A DNA stretch of 64,000 bases from Beijerinckia sp. 28-YEA-48 (GTDB taxonomy: Bacteria > Pseudomonadota > Alphaproteobacteria > Rhizobiales > Beijerinckiaceae): positions 2,886,001 to 2,950,000 of the forward strand of contig NZ_FNSI01000001.1 of the NCBI RefSeq assembly GCF_900104955.1, read 5' to 3'. Position numbers and translations under genes: made by a program. Shown here one piece after another: positions 42,260 through 51,930 of the stretch (positions are counted from its first letter, which is position 1; every line of letters begins with the position of its first letter). The notes below the pieces were generated by a model. The model was not told the DNA's origin. It saw nothing but the letters and a program-made list of their open reading frames with translations, and did no database searches.

Positions 42260-43528
42260 ATGACATCGCTTCACAATGATCTGATTGTCGACACCGCACC
42301 CTCCGCAACGGGCCTGCTCGGCAATCGATGGTGGGTGGTCTTCGGTTCGGTCCTAGGCATGATTGCTGGACAAGGCGCGACGACCATTTTCATCTTCGGC
42401 ACGTTCGTCGGACCCGTCACATCCGATCTCGGGATCAGCCAGAGTTCCTTCTCGGCCGCGCTGCTAATCCTGACAATCGCCGCCGCGGTGGTGACACCGT
42501 GGACTGGGCACATGATGGACAAGCATGGCGTGCGGCCGGTCATGTTGCCGATGATCACGCTTTTTGCCGTGGCGACGGCGGCGCTGGCATTCATGCAATC
42601 GTCCCTCGCGCTCATTTATGCCTTGTTTGCGATTCAGGGCGCTTTCAGCGCCATTCAAGCACCGACTGGCTATGTGAAAGTCATTTCGCGACGCTTTGAT
42701 CGGCAGCGCGGTCTTGCTTGCGGCCTGGCGATGGCCGGCGTCGGGCTCGGCGTCGCTTTGCTGCCGCAATATATCGCCATCCTGATGACGCATTATGGTT
42801 GGCGCGGCGCTTATCTCGGGCTCGGCGCTTTCATCTTTGTGATGGCCTTCATTCCCGTGGCCTTATTCGTCCGCGACGCACCGGGGCAAACAGCTGCCAT
42901 GCATCGTGAAAGATCGGCGGACCTTCCAGGACTGACAGTTAGCGAAGCCGTGAAAGGCACGCGCCAGTTCTGGCTTCTGGTGATTGGCCTGTCGCTGGCA
43001 GTGATGGCCATCAATGGCGTTCTCGCGCAATTGGTGGTGATGCTCAGTAAGCGTGGCTTTACGATTCCGGAGGCAGCGACAGTGATGTCCATCGCTGGCC
43101 TGGCGATGATCCTCGGCCGCGTCCTCGTCGGCTACTGTCTGGACAAGTATCACGGCTCCTACGTAGCGATGGCCGTCTTCAGCTTCCCGGTGATCGGCAT
43201 TCTGTTGCTGCTCTCGGGTGCGAGCGGACCGGTTCCCTATATCGCGGCCATTCTCTGCGGATTGGGCATCGGCGCCGAACTCGATCTGATGGGCTTTCTT
43301 GTCAGCCGCTACTTCGGCCTGCGCGCCATCGGCACGATCTACGGCATCCTCTTCGCCATTTTCGTGATCGGCTCGGGCGTTGGCCCCTATCTGGTGAGCC
43401 TGTCTTTCGAGCACGCGCAATCTTATGCGCCCGTTCTGGAAGGCTTTATCGTCGCCTTGCTGGTGGTCATCGCCATGATGGCCTTCCTCGGGCCCTATCG
43501 CTATCCGGTCGCGCACGACAGCAACTGA
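42260..43528 (+). CDS. MFS transporter (OFA/monocarboxylate-like)
   Basis: A 422-residue major facilitator protein with 12 membrane spans in two halves. The inter-helix motif DKHGVRPVMLP after TM2 is the MFS motif A, and GRVLVGYCLDKYHGSY is its repeat in the second half. LTIAAAVVTPWTGHMMD and the cytoplasmic GLTVSEAVKGTRQFWLL are typical of the OFA/RhmT/MCT-like group that carries monocarboxylates. Substrate is unknown. GGGAGGGAG precedes the ATG. It stands alone; a hairpin after the stop separates it from the convergent cold-shock gene. Confidence 0.87.
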   Translation: MTSLHNDLIVDTAPSATGLLGNRWWVVFGSVLGMIAGQGATTIFIFGTFVGPVTSDLGISQSSFSAALLILTIAAAVVTPWTGHMMDKHGVRPVMLPMITLFAVATAALAFMQSSLALIYALFAIQGAFSAIQAPTGYVKVISRRFDRQRGLACGLAMAGVGLGVALLPQYIAILMTHYGWRGAYLGLGAFIFVMAFIPVALFVRDAPGQTAAMHRERSADLPGLTVSEAVKGTRQFWLLVIGLSLAVMAINGVLAQLVVMLSKRGFTIPEAATVMSIAGLAMILGRVLVGYCLDKYHGSYVAMAVFSFPVIGILLLLSGASGPVPYIAAILCGLGIGAELDLMGFLVSRYFGLRAIGTIYGILFAIFVIGSGVGPYLVSLSFEHAQSYAPVLEGFIVALLVVIAMMAFLGPYRYPVAHDSN

Positions 43529-43565
43529 TGCGGTCCTTCGCAGCTAAGCGAGGCCCCAAATACGA

Positions 43566-43586
43566 TCGCCGGCCTGTGGCCGGCGA
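43566..43586. terminator. Hairpin between convergent MFS and cold-shock genes
   Basis: Perfect nine-bp stem TCGCCGGCC / GGCCGGCGA with a three-base loop. T-runs are poor on both sides (TCGTATTTGG on the minus strand), so it is a probable, not certain, terminator. Confidence 0.6.
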
Positions 43587-43611
43587 TAAATGCGAAGAAC
43601 GGCGAGAAAGC

Positions 43612-43821
43612 TTAAGCCGCCTGGAGATTACCGGCTGCGGCTTTCCCTGAACGCTTATCGGTGATGATTTCGAACGAGATCTTCTGACCTTCATTCAGCC
43701 CGTGCATGCCTGCCGCCTGCACCGCCGAAACATGTACGAAAACGTCTTTGCCACCGTCGTCGGGCTGGATGAATCCATAACCCTTCTGCTCATTGAACCA
43801 CTTCACGGTTCCAGTGTTCAT
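43612..43821 (-). CDS. CspA-family cold-shock protein
   Basis: A 69-residue single cold-shock domain, an RNA/ssDNA chaperone. The start [23 protein letters not shown] contains RNP1, and [10 protein letters not shown] is RNP2. Length and composition are typical. About 180 bases of AT-richer sequence upstream probably hold the promoter and a long 5' leader, as is common for csp genes; no specific cold box was identified. Confidence 0.95.
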   Translation of the reverse strand: MNTGTVKWFNEQKGYGFIQPDDGGKDVFVHVSAVQAAGMHGLNEGQKISFEIITDKRSGKAAAGNLQAA

Positions 43822-44003
43822 TCTCAGTTCCTTTCACCAGACAGGCGCCCGGCCGGGGCTCACACACCGCCCGGACTTTCGATATTGGTAGAGAACGCGC
43901 CTGCCTTGATGGGCTAGACGGCCTTCATCCAGGCCAAAGTCGATACATCTTGTTACGATATATATACGGACATTTCAACCCATCACGAAAATCGTGATCT
44001 CGT

Positions 44004-44528
44004 CTAACCGGCGAGAAAATAGTGCCAGGTGCCATCAGCACCGATGCCGGCGCGCTGAATGAGCGGCAGGCCGATATCGTTGGTCAGGCCGAGATTGGCG
44101 AAGCGCACGCAGCGATACATATTGAGCCGCTCTTCCCCCGTCGGATCAGGCTTCTGCACGGCGCCGAAATGCGGCCAGATGTAACTGATGGTGCTGCCGC
44201 GCGTGCTCTTCACATAGTCGCTCTCAAATGCCGCCTGCAGCAGCGCGAGGATTTCGCGACCGTGTCCATCAAACGAATAGCGCTTGAGAAAGTCGATCAC
44301 CGTGGCGAAAGAGCGTGGTTTGTCGTCGCCTCGGGCGAAGAGCGGTAGGGTCTCGTTCCATTCGATGGCCGGTCGTAGCCGTTCGATGTCGCCCGACCGC
44401 GCCGCCACCAGAATGCGTTCGCGCATTTCCGCGACGCGCGGCGGCAGGGCATCGAGATCGCCCGAAGGCGCGGAAAAGGTCTCAACGGGAACAGCCGGGC
44501 GGCGGGCGGGCTTCTGCTTTGCGTCCAT
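44004..44528 (-). CDS. Conserved-looking hypothetical protein
   Basis: A 174-residue cytoplasmic protein not recognised by family. It has a basic, Pro-rich N-terminus, a helical region with PPRVAEMRERILVAARSGDIERLRPAIEWNETLPLF resembling ankyrin-like or scaffold helices, and a C-terminal block with Trp/Tyr-rich GSTISYIWPHFGAV and GTWHYFLAG. The composition and codon use match neighbours. It is divergent from the Rrf2 regulator gene. The ATG at 44528 is preceded by a G-run; a longer upstream frame is possible but less likely. Confidence 0.62.
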   Translation of the reverse strand: MDAKQKPARRPAVPVETFSAPSGDLDALPPRVAEMRERILVAARSGDIERLRPAIEWNETLPLFARGDDKPRSFATVIDFLKRYSFDGHGREILALLQAAFESDYVKSTRGSTISYIWPHFGAVQKPDPTGEERLNMYRCVRFANLGLTNDIGLPLIQRAGIGADGTWHYFLAG

Positions 44529-44638
44529 CCCCCATGATAACGGCTGGCGACGGGGCGCGTACAAGGGAAAGAGGGCGGGCGGGCAGCCCATTTTAACAGG
44601 ATGATGCCTTTTACCGGGAATTCAGCTAACCAGTTGGC

Positions 44639-45115
44639 ATGATCTCGCAGAAAGCCCGCTATTCCTTCAAAGCCCTGACCGCCCTGGCGCGCGCCGCGCC
44701 GGGCGAGACCGTGCAAACCCGTCAGATCGCCGAGCAGGAGAACATCCCCCGCGCCTTCCTCGAGCAGATCCTGCTTGAATTGAAGCGCAACCGCCTGGTG
44801 ACCAGCCGGCGCGGCAAGGAAGGCGGCTATTTCCTCAGTCGCTCGCCGGAAGAGATCTCCATTGGCCAGGTGCTGCGGGCGACCGATGGCCCCATTGCCC
44901 CCCTGTCCTGCCTGTCACGTCATTCCTATCGGCGCTGCGAGGACTGCCCGGATGAGGCCGCCTGCGCGCTGCGCGCCGGTTTCGCGGAGGCTTTCTCGGC
45001 TCAGCTCGAAGTGCTTGAAAAGATTTCACTTGCGAGCGCCATGCGGCATGCGCTGGAGGCCAAAGCGAATGGCGCCGCGCCGGACATGGAACTCTATATG
45101 GGCGCCGGCATTTAA
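44639..45115 (+). CDS. Rrf2-family regulator with four cysteines
   Basis: A 158-residue Rrf2 transcription factor. The winged helix is ISQKARYSFKALTALARA ... RQIAEQENIPRAFLEQILLELKRNRLVTSRRGKEGGYFL. The effector part has Cys91, Cys100, Cys103 and Cys109 (C-x8-C-x2-C-x5-C), one more than the three of IscR/NsrR-type Fe-S regulators. Relatives include CymR, IscR and NsrR. It lies 142 bases before the sulfate-uptake operon on the same strand, so sulfur control is the simplest idea. Whether it binds a cluster is untested. Confidence 0.85.
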   Translation: MISQKARYSFKALTALARAAPGETVQTRQIAEQENIPRAFLEQILLELKRNRLVTSRRGKEGGYFLSRSPEEISIGQVLRATDGPIAPLSCLSRHSYRRCEDCPDEAACALRAGFAEAFSAQLEVLEKISLASAMRHALEAKANGAAPDMELYMGAGI

Positions 45116-45207
45116 GCTTTAAGCGAGGCGTTTTTCGGCGGAAAAGATGCGGCCGCCTTATTCCACATTGATTGCTTGTTGTTGAAAATAAAAAACAGAC
45201 TTGCAAA

Positions 45208-45226
45208 GTTGATAGAATGGATCAAC
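45208..45226. promoter_or_regulatory. Inverted repeat upstream of the sulfate operon
   Basis: Arms GTTGAT (45208-45213) and ATCAAC (45221-45226) flank a seven-base spacer overlapping a TAGAAT hexamer that could be a -10. The surrounding 45175-45230 stretch is AT-rich, as expected for the sbp promoter. It is a candidate site for the neighbouring Rrf2 regulator or a CysB-like protein. Confidence 0.45.
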
Positions 45227-45257
45227 ATTATCGGCATATAAACCTTGGGGTGCCGTC

Positions 45258-46328
45258 ATGTCGTCCAGCCGTTCGCAAGTTTCCGCTCCGCTGCCGCCTG
45301 TCGGGCGAGTGCGGCGGATTGTGGATATCGTCTCGATCATCGCTGCTTTCGCCTTCGTGTTCTTCGTCGCCTGGGGCGCACGGGCACAGACGGGCGAACT
45401 GCTCAACGTTTCCTATGATCCGACCCGCGAGCTCTATCGCGCCATCAACACCGCCTTCATCGCGCAGTGGAAAGCCAAGACCGGCCAGGCACTGACCATT
45501 CGCCAGTCCCATGGCGGCTCAGGCTCGCAGGCGCGCACGGTGATCGACGGCCTCAATGCCGATGTCGTCACCCTGGCGCTGGCCGGTGACATCGACGCCA
45601 TTGCCGAACGCTCGACCCTGATCCCCAAGGATTGGCAGAAGCGTCTGCCGCAGAATTCGGCCCCCTATACCTCGACCATCGTTTTCCTCGTCCGCAAGGG
45701 CAATCCAAAAGACCTGAAGGATTGGGGCGATCTGGCCAAGCCTGGCGTCTCCGTCATCACGCCTAATCCGAAGACTTCGGGCGGCGCGCGCTGGAACTAT
45801 CTGGCCGCCTGGGCCTGGGCGACGAAGAACCTGAAGGACGACGCCAAGGTGCGCGACTATATCGCCGCCGTTCTGCGCAACGTCCCGGTGCTCGACACAG
45901 GTGCCCGTGGTTCGACGACGACCTTCGCCCAACGCGGCCTCGGCGACGTGCTGCTGTCGTGGGAAAACGAAGCCTTCCTCGCCTTCGACGAATTCGGCAA
46001 GGACAAGTTCGATATCGTCGTGCCGAGCCTGTCGATCCTGGCCGAACCGTCGGTCAGCCTGGTCGATGGCAATGTCGACAAGAAGGGCACCCGCGTTGCA
46101 GCGCAGGCCTATCTCGACTTCCTCTACACCCCGGAAGCGCAGAAGATCATCGCCAAGAACCATTATCGCCCGCGCAACCTCGAAGCCGCCGATCCGAAGG
46201 ATCTCGAACTCTTCCCCAAGCTTGATCTGGTGACCATAGACAATGATTTCGGTGGCTGGGCCAAGGCGCAGAAGACCCACTTCGATGACGGTGGCACCTT
46301 CGATCAACTCTACAAGCCGGCGCGATGA
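45258..46328 (+). CDS. Sulfate/thiosulfate periplasmic binding protein
   Basis: A 356-residue receptor for the sulfate ABC importer. It has a long n-region before the signal helix ([18 protein letters not shown]), cut near residue 43. The mature start [21 protein letters not shown] and the anion-binding segments [27 protein letters not shown] and [18 protein letters not shown] are Sbp/CysP hallmarks. Sulfate and thiosulfate cannot be separated. It starts the operon sbp-cysT-cysW-cysA and overlaps cysT by four bases. Confidence 0.93.
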   Translation: MSSSRSQVSAPLPPVGRVRRIVDIVSIIAAFAFVFFVAWGARAQTGELLNVSYDPTRELYRAINTAFIAQWKAKTGQALTIRQSHGGSGSQARTVIDGLNADVVTLALAGDIDAIAERSTLIPKDWQKRLPQNSAPYTSTIVFLVRKGNPKDLKDWGDLAKPGVSVITPNPKTSGGARWNYLAAWAWATKNLKDDAKVRDYIAAVLRNVPVLDTGARGSTTTFAQRGLGDVLLSWENEAFLAFDEFGKDKFDIVVPSLSILAEPSVSLVDGNVDKKGTRVAAQAYLDFLYTPEAQKIIAKNHYRPRNLEAADPKDLELFPKLDLVTIDNDFGGWAKAQKTHFDDGGTFDQLYKPAR

Positions 46329-47176
46329 GCCTCGCTCTTTCAACAAGCAAATGGCGACAGCCGAGCATCCTTCCAGGGTTCGGCCTCGCCTTCGGCACAA
46401 CGCTCACAGCGTTGTGCCTTATCGTTTTGATTCCGCTCGGTGCGCTGATGCTGCGCGCGGCTGGCGCCGGCTGGACCGACATCGTCGCCATCGCCACCTC
46501 GCCGCGCACGCTCGCGGCATTGCGCCTGTCCTTTGGTGCGGCTTTGATCGCCGCCGTGGTTAATACGGTCTTCGGCCTGCTGATCGCCTGGATTCTGGTG
46601 CGCTATGAATTTCCCGGCCGTCGCTTGATCGACGCTGCCGTTGACCTGCCCTTCGCTTTGCCCACCGCTGTCGCGGGCATTTCGCTTTCCGCCATCTATG
46701 CGCCCAATGGCTGGGTCGGTTCTTTCGCCAATGCGCTTGGCTTCCAGATCGCCTATACGCCGCTTGGCGTGATGGTGGCACTGATCTTCATTGGTCTGCC
46801 GTTTGTCGTGCGCTCGGTGCAGCCGGTGCTGGCCGAAAGCGAGCGCTCCATCGAAGAAGCCGCCGCATTGCTCGGCGCCAGCCGCCTGCGCACTGTGTTT
46901 CGCGTCATTCTGCCGGCTGTCGCTCCGGCGATCCTGACAGGCTTCGTCCTCGCCTTTGCCCGCGCCGTTGGCGAATATGGATCGGTGATCTTCATCGCCG
47001 GCAATATACCAATGGTGTCGGAGATCGCGCCGCTCCTCATCGTCATCAAGCTCGAACAGTTCGACTACGCCGGTGCCGCCGTCATCGGCATGATGATGCT
47101 GATCGTCTCGTTCGTTATGATCCTCGTCTTGAACCTGGTGCAGGCTTGGGGTCGCGAGAGGCTTGGCCATGTCTGA
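46325..47176 (+). CDS. cysT: Sulfate ABC transporter permease CysT
   Basis: A 283-residue inner-membrane permease with six to seven spans. [37 protein letters not shown] is typical of CysT, and the coupling loop is [30 protein letters not shown]. The tail [29 protein letters not shown] matches the family. It overlaps both neighbours. It forms the sulfate pore with CysW. Confidence 0.95.
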   Translation: MSLALSTSKWRQPSILPGFGLAFGTTLTALCLIVLIPLGALMLRAAGAGWTDIVAIATSPRTLAALRLSFGAALIAAVVNTVFGLLIAWILVRYEFPGRRLIDAAVDLPFALPTAVAGISLSAIYAPNGWVGSFANALGFQIAYTPLGVMVALIFIGLPFVVRSVQPVLAESERSIEEAAALLGASRLRTVFRVILPAVAPAILTGFVLAFARAVGEYGSVIFIAGNIPMVSEIAPLLIVIKLEQFDYAGAAVIGMMMLIVSFVMILVLNLVQAWGRERLGHV

Positions 47177-48041
47177 CACCACGCTCAAGCCGCAGGCGGC
47201 AGATCACGAAATCTCCGGCGAGTCGCCGATCACGCGAGCGGTGCTGATCGTCTGTGCGCTCGCCTTTCTGGGCCTGTTCCTCTTCCTGCCACTCGCCTCG
47301 GTTTTCATCGAAGCGTTCAAGCGCGGCTGGTACGCCTATCTAGAAGCGCTCGCCGATCCTGACGCGGCATCCGCCATCTGGCTGACCCTCTATGTCGCGG
47401 CCATTGCCGTGCCCTTCAACATCATCGTCGGCATTGCCGCCGCCTGGGCCGTGGCGAAGTTCGAATTCAAGGGCAAGAGCTTTCTCGTCAGCTTGATCGA
47501 TCTGCCGTTTTCGGTGTCGCCGGTGGTCGCGGGCTTGAGCTATATGCTGCTGTTCGGCGCCCAGGGCTATTTCGGCCCCTGGCTGAAGGCCCATGACGTG
47601 GCGATCGTCTTCGCCGTTCCCGGCATCGTGCTTGCCACCATCTTCGTCACCTTCCCCTTCGTCGCGCGCGAACTGATCCCGCATATGCAGGCGCTTGGCA
47701 CCGACGACGAGGAAGCCGCGTTGACGCTCGGCGCCTCGGCCTGGCGCACCTTCTTCACCATCACCTTGCCGAATGTGAAGTGGAGCCTGCTCTATGGCGT
47801 GCTGCTGTGTAACGCGCGCGCCATGGGTGAGTTCGGCGCGGTGGCCGTTGTCTCCGGCAAAATCCGTGGCGTGACGACGACGATCCCGACGCAGATCGAA
47901 ATTCTCTACAACGAATATAACGGCGTCGCCGCCTTCGCCCTCGCTTCGCTTTTGGCGGCGCTGGCGCTCGTCACCCTCGTGGTCAAAACCTTTCTTGAAT
48001 GGCGATACGCTGACGCGATCGCCGCTTCCTCGCACCGTTGA
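47169..48041 (+). CDS. cysW: Sulfate ABC transporter permease CysW
   Basis: A 290-residue permease, partner of Cys[27 protein letters not shown] is characteristic of CysW, and the coupling loop [30 protein letters not shown] and [20 protein letters not shown] follow. The ATG at 47169, overlapping the cysT end by eight bases, is preferred over a TTG two codons earlier. Its stop overlaps the ribosome-site region of cysA. Confidence 0.95.
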   Translation: MSDTTLKPQAADHEISGESPITRAVLIVCALAFLGLFLFLPLASVFIEAFKRGWYAYLEALADPDAASAIWLTLYVAAIAVPFNIIVGIAAAWAVAKFEFKGKSFLVSLIDLPFSVSPVVAGLSYMLLFGAQGYFGPWLKAHDVAIVFAVPGIVLATIFVTFPFVARELIPHMQALGTDDEEAALTLGASAWRTFFTITLPNVKWSLLYGVLLCNARAMGEFGAVAVVSGKIRGVTTTIPTQIEILYNEYNGVAAFALASLLAALALVTLVVKTFLEWRYADAIAASSHR

Positions 48042-48049
48042 GCAGGATC

Positions 48050-49087
48050 ATGTCCGTCTCCATCACCGTCGAGAACGCCCACAAACAGTTCACCTCTTAT
48101 CCGGCCCTGCGCGATGTTTCGCTGCGGGTCGAACAGCAAGAACTCGTCGCTCTGCTTGGCCCATCGGGCTCGGGCAAGACGACCTTGCTGCGCGCCATCG
48201 CCGGCCTCGAACAGCTCGACCAGGGACAAGTGTTCTTCGACAAGACCGATATGCGTAGCCTGTCGCTGCGCGAACGGCGCATCGGCTTCGTGTTCCAGAG
48301 TTATGCTCTGTTCAAACACATGACCGTTTTCGAGAACATTGCCTTCGGCCTGCGGGCGCGGCCGCGCCGTGAGCGGCCAAGTTCGGCCGATATCCGCAAG
48401 CGCGTCGGCGACCTGCTCGACCTGGTGCAATTGTCCGGTCTTGAAAAGCGCTTTCCAACCCAGCTCTCCGGCGGCCAGCGTCAGCGCGTCGCTCTGGCGC
48501 GCGCCCTCGCCATCGAGCCCAGCGTGCTGCTGCTCGACGAGCCGTTCGGCGCGCTCGACGCCAAGGTGCGCAAGGACTTGCGCGGCTGGCTGCGCGAACT
48601 GCACGAACGCACCGGGCAGACCACCCTGTTCGTCACCCACGATCAGGAAGAAGCGTTGGAGCTCGCCGACAAAGTGGCGATCCTCAATCAGGGCGTCATC
48701 GAACAGATCGGCTCGCCCGATGCCGTCTATGACAGTCCGGAAAATGCTTTCGTCTGCGAATTTCTCGGCGAAGCCAACAAGCTGCCGGTGCATGTCGCTG
48801 GCGGCCAGGCATTCTTCGACGACGCGCCGATCTTCGGCGGCATAGGCCAGAACCGCAGCGGTCCCGCTTCGCTCTATGTGCGTCCGCAGCACATCAAGCT
48901 GGCCGACAACGGCCCGCTGGCTTTGCCCGGCATTGTCGAGCGCATCCGTCGCAACGGCGCGGTGCGCCGCCTCGAAGTGGCGGTGCGCGGCTATGCCAAG
49001 CGGCTGGAGCTCGATCTCGCCAGTTCGGTCGCGCCCGCAATCGGCGAGCGCGTGTCGATGAAGATCGTCAACGCCCATATTTTCTGA
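48050..49087 (+). CDS. cysA: Sulfate ABC transporter ATPase CysA
   Basis: A 345-residue ATPase energising sulfate import. Walker A is GPSGSGKT (37-44), the signature [16 protein letters not shown], Walker [13 protein letters not shown] and the switch [21 protein letters not shown]. The C-terminal regulatory beta domain ([12 protein letters not shown]) is that of CysA/PotA. The ATG used follows GAGCAGGATC; a TTG four codons earlier is possible. It is the last gene of the operon, and no clear terminator was seen after it. Confidence 0.95.
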   Translation: MSVSITVENAHKQFTSYPALRDVSLRVEQQELVALLGPSGSGKTTLLRAIAGLEQLDQGQVFFDKTDMRSLSLRERRIGFVFQSYALFKHMTVFENIAFGLRARPRRERPSSADIRKRVGDLLDLVQLSGLEKRFPTQLSGGQRQRVALARALAIEPSVLLLDEPFGALDAKVRKDLRGWLRELHERTGQTTLFVTHDQEEALELADKVAILNQGVIEQIGSPDAVYDSPENAFVCEFLGEANKLPVHVAGGQAFFDDAPIFGGIGQNRSGPASLYVRPQHIKLADNGPLALPGIVERIRRNGAVRRLEVAVRGYAKRLELDLASSVAPAIGERVSMKIVNAHIF

Positions 49088-49164
49088 GTGTTATGTTACG
49101 CTACGGCGTGACTTGAACCTGTCATCGATTTTTGCCACCCGCGGCCTTCATTGGCCGAGGCAAT

Positions 49165-50520
49165 ATGTATTTCGCAAAATTTTTCCGCAAAGCTCCCAAC
49201 GACGACCGTTTGCTGCTCTACACGCCAGATATCCTGATGGGCATCTACGCGCGGGAGATCAATTACAGCGATTATCCGAATGGCCGACCAAGCCATGAGC
49301 CCGACGGCAATCTGTTCGGCGAGTTTTTGCGCCACAACTACCCCACAACGCGCGAGGGCGTAGCAGCTTATCGCGATGAAGCCGAAAAACTGCGCCATGC
49401 TGGCTACATGGAAACCCACCACACCGAATATACGTTGCGAGACCTAGAAGGCGACGATACGCCGAAACCCGACTGGCAGAAAGCGCTCGACGAAACCCTG
49501 CTGGCGATGTTCGCCGATCCGCTGCCGGTGCAAGCAGAGCACATCGCTGCACTTGCAGGCACCCCAGCCGAGAGCGAGCCGATTGCGCTCTGGGCCCGCG
49601 CGCATTACGGGTCCGCGACAAGCGCCGCCGATGCGCTGGCGCTCAGCGAACAGGCGCGCGACGGCATTTGGGCCCGCAAGGCCGCCGGTACATCGTTTTA
49701 CACGTGGTCGCTCAGGTCCAGCACCATCGAAGCCTATGTGCTGGAACTGCTCTGCCGGCGCTATCTCATCGCCGGCAATCCCACGGCCGCACTCGACGCG
49801 ATCGAGCAGGCCCAGGAAGCGCGGATCGACCCGGAACGCAGCATTTTGCGCGCCAATATTATCTGCGACTATTTTCCGGAACGAGAAGAGGACGCCTTCG
49901 ACAGTATCTATCGCTATGTCGACTTCGGCGACTACACGTCAATCACCTCGCGCCCTTCCTATGCGGCCTATGCCGCACGGCGTGCCACTGACGCCGCCGC
50001 CAAACGGGCCAGTTGGCGCTGGAGCCGGGCACACAAGCCTGCGGATGAAGCCGCCATCGTAGAAGCTGAACGCCGCTTCAACGGCCGTTTCCCCGATGAC
50101 TACCGCGCCTTCCTGAAGGAGCGCGGCAAGAGCGTTCTGTTCGTGCGCACCCCGCGCGAGGATGCCACCCTCAAGTTCCACGCGCCTGAGCAACTGGCGA
50201 AGCAGCACGAGGGCCTATCGAGCTTTCTCACCCTGTCAGAGAGTTTGGAGCAGGCCACTGCTGCTTTTCGCGACGAGTACGACGTCTCGCTCCAGCATCT
50301 CGTGCCCATCGCCGAGCCTCAAAACGCCAGCAATGCCCTGCTGCTGCATATCGAGCCCGGCGATAAATATGGCCACGTCTATGTGTGGAACCACGACGGC
50401 GCGTTCGAGCTGGTTTATGAGCAGCAGAGCTTCAAGGCTATGATGCAGGCACTTCTCGAGGGGATCGAGACGCAGGACGCGGCCGCGCTTGATCTCTTCA
50501 ACATTCGCCCCCGCGATTGA
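49165..50520 (+). CDS. SMI1/KNR4 (SUKH) domain protein with uncharacterised N-terminal region
   Basis: A 451-residue cytoplasmic protein. Residues about 292-445 form an SMI1/KNR4-like (SUKH) domain: AAIVEAERRFNGRFPDDYRAFLKERGKSVLFV, followed by strands ending in YGHVYVWNHDGAFELVYEQQSF. The first ~280 residues are mixed alpha/beta then helical (HIAALAGTPAESEPIALWARAHYG; AYVLELLCRRYLIAGNPTAALDAIEQAQEA, TPR-like) and match nothing recognised. SUKH proteins include immunity proteins against polymorphic toxins, but no toxin is adjacent. The ATG used follows GAGGCAAT; an in-frame start 11 codons upstream is possible. Confidence 0.75.
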   Translation: MYFAKFFRKAPNDDRLLLYTPDILMGIYAREINYSDYPNGRPSHEPDGNLFGEFLRHNYPTTREGVAAYRDEAEKLRHAGYMETHHTEYTLRDLEGDDTPKPDWQKALDETLLAMFADPLPVQAEHIAALAGTPAESEPIALWARAHYGSATSAADALALSEQARDGIWARKAAGTSFYTWSLRSSTIEAYVLELLCRRYLIAGNPTAALDAIEQAQEARIDPERSILRANIICDYFPEREEDAFDSIYRYVDFGDYTSITSRPSYAAYAARRATDAAAKRASWRWSRAHKPADEAAIVEAERRFNGRFPDDYRAFLKERGKSVLFVRTPREDATLKFHAPEQLAKQHEGLSSFLTLSESLEQATAAFRDEYDVSLQHLVPIAEPQNASNALLLHIEPGDKYGHVYVWNHDGAFELVYEQQSFKAMMQALLEGIETQDAAALDLFNIRPRD

Positions 50521-50526
50521 AACGTC

Positions 50527-51501
50527 TCAGTCCTGCTGCGGAATATTGGCTTCCTTGATGACACGCGCGAACCGCGCGCGATCATCGAAATAGACCTTGT
50601 CGAATTCTTCTGGCGTATTGCCCACCGGCTGCAATTCCATCGTCGCCAGGCGCTCCTTCATATCAGGCGCCTCGAGCGTGGTTTTCGCTTCTCTCCAATA
50701 GCGATCGACGATGGCGCGCGGTGTTTTCGCCGGCAGGAACAACCCCATCCATCCGGCCACGATGAAATTCGGCAGGCCCTGCTCGGCGATGGTCGGCACA
50801 TCGGGCATGGACGGCGTGCGCTGCGCGGTGGTGATGCCGATGGCGCGCACGGCACCAGATTCGATATGCGGCTTGGTGGCGGAGGTCGGCACGAGCGCAA
50901 TCTCGATGTCGCCTGTCAGCAGCGACTGGAACAGCGGCGCGTCACCGCGAAACGGCACCATCTGGATGTCGGTGCCGGTCTCCTTCTTCAGGAGCTCCAT
51001 GGTCAAGTGCAGCGAATTACCGATGCCGGTCGAGCCATAGTTGAGAACACCAGGCTTGGCTTTCGCTAGCGCCACCAGTTCCTGCAGGTTTTTCGCCGGC
51101 ACTTTCGGATGCACGACGATCACCGTGGAGGTCGCCACGAGCTGTGTGACGCGAATGAAATCCTTGTCGGCATCGAACGGCAGCGATTTGTAGATCGACG
51201 GTGAAATCGCCTGACCATTGATGTTGAACAGAATGGTGTAGCCATCGGGCGCGGCCTTGGCGACCGCATCGGAGCCGACGTTGCCGCCAGCACCGGCCCT
51301 GTTCTCGATGATGACCGCGACCTTCATCTGCTCTTGCAGCTTGGCAGCGAACAGTCGCGCCGACGCATCGGTCGCGCCGCCCGCCACATAGGGCACGATC
51401 ATACGAATGGGTCTGTCGGGAAACGTCTGGGCCACGGCGGCCCCCGCCATCGCGGCCATCATGCCCAAAACCTGAAGCGTCCCGGTCAGCCTGAACTGCA
51501 T
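50527..51501 (-). CDS. Orphan Bug/TctC-family periplasmic binding protein
   Basis: A 324-residue solute receptor, paralogous to the one at 22963-23934. A signal peptide (VLGMMAAMAGAAVAQ) precedes FPDRPIRMIVPYVAGGATDASAR. GSTGIGNSLHLTMELLKKETGTDIQMVPFRGDAPLFQSLLTG is the ligand-binding part. No TctAB permease genes are near, so it is an orphan. The ATG at 51501 follows a strong GGGGGGA site; an upstream frame of eight codons is unlikely. It converges with the SMI1/KNR4 gene six bases away. Confidence 0.85.
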   Translation of the reverse strand: MQFRLTGTLQVLGMMAAMAGAAVAQTFPDRPIRMIVPYVAGGATDASARLFAAKLQEQMKVAVIIENRAGAGGNVGSDAVAKAAPDGYTILFNINGQAISPSIYKSLPFDADKDFIRVTQLVATSTVIVVHPKVPAKNLQELVALAKAKPGVLNYGSTGIGNSLHLTMELLKKETGTDIQMVPFRGDAPLFQSLLTGDIEIALVPTSATKPHIESGAVRAIGITTAQRTPSMPDVPTIAEQGLPNFIVAGWMGLFLPAKTPRAIVDRYWREAKTTLEAPDMKERLATMELQPVGNTPEEFDKVYFDDRARFARVIKEANIPQQD

Positions 51502-51585
51502 CGAATCCCCCCTCGTCGCGCGCATATTTGCGTCGCGCCGATCATGTCGGGCGGAGAGGCCGCTGTCGAGATGGAGGATTGGCGA

Positions 51586-51843
51586 TCAGTGCCGGCGCGT
51601 CATCGAGAATTCGCCCAGGCGGATGCGTTCGGGCAGGCGCTCGGCGAATTTGGCTACCTGTTCCTCGCCGTGAATGCCGACGAGTTCGCGGAAGGCCGCA
51701 TCAAGCGCCGCATGGGCAAAGCAGCCGCTCTCGATCCCCGCCAGCACCGCTTCAGCGAAGGCTTCGGTAAAATAGCCGAGGGCCTCGCGGCGCTCTTCGG
51801 CAGCGTGGAACTCGTTCACAAGGGAGGTCGGCGGCGTTTTCAT
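51586..51843 (-). CDS. Small hypothetical protein
   Basis: An 85-residue, mostly helical acidic/basic protein (SLVNEFHAAEERREALGYFTEAFAEAVLAGIESG, HAALDAAFRELVGIHGEEQVAKFAERLPERI). No family was recognised. It has no signal peptide or membrane segment. The ribosome site is weak. It sits between the orphan receptor and a TIGR02301 protein gene on the same strand; composition suits real coding but support is modest. Confidence 0.5.
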   Translation of the reverse strand: MKTPPTSLVNEFHAAEERREALGYFTEAFAEAVLAGIESGCFAHAALDAAFRELVGIHGEEQVAKFAERLPERIRLGEFSMTRRH

Positions 51844-51930
51844 CGTGGTGGCAATCTAGTCACCCACGCCCCGCGCCGCGACCTTCGAATAAAAAAAGGG
51901 TTAACATGGGCGCTACGCGGTTACCGCGCC

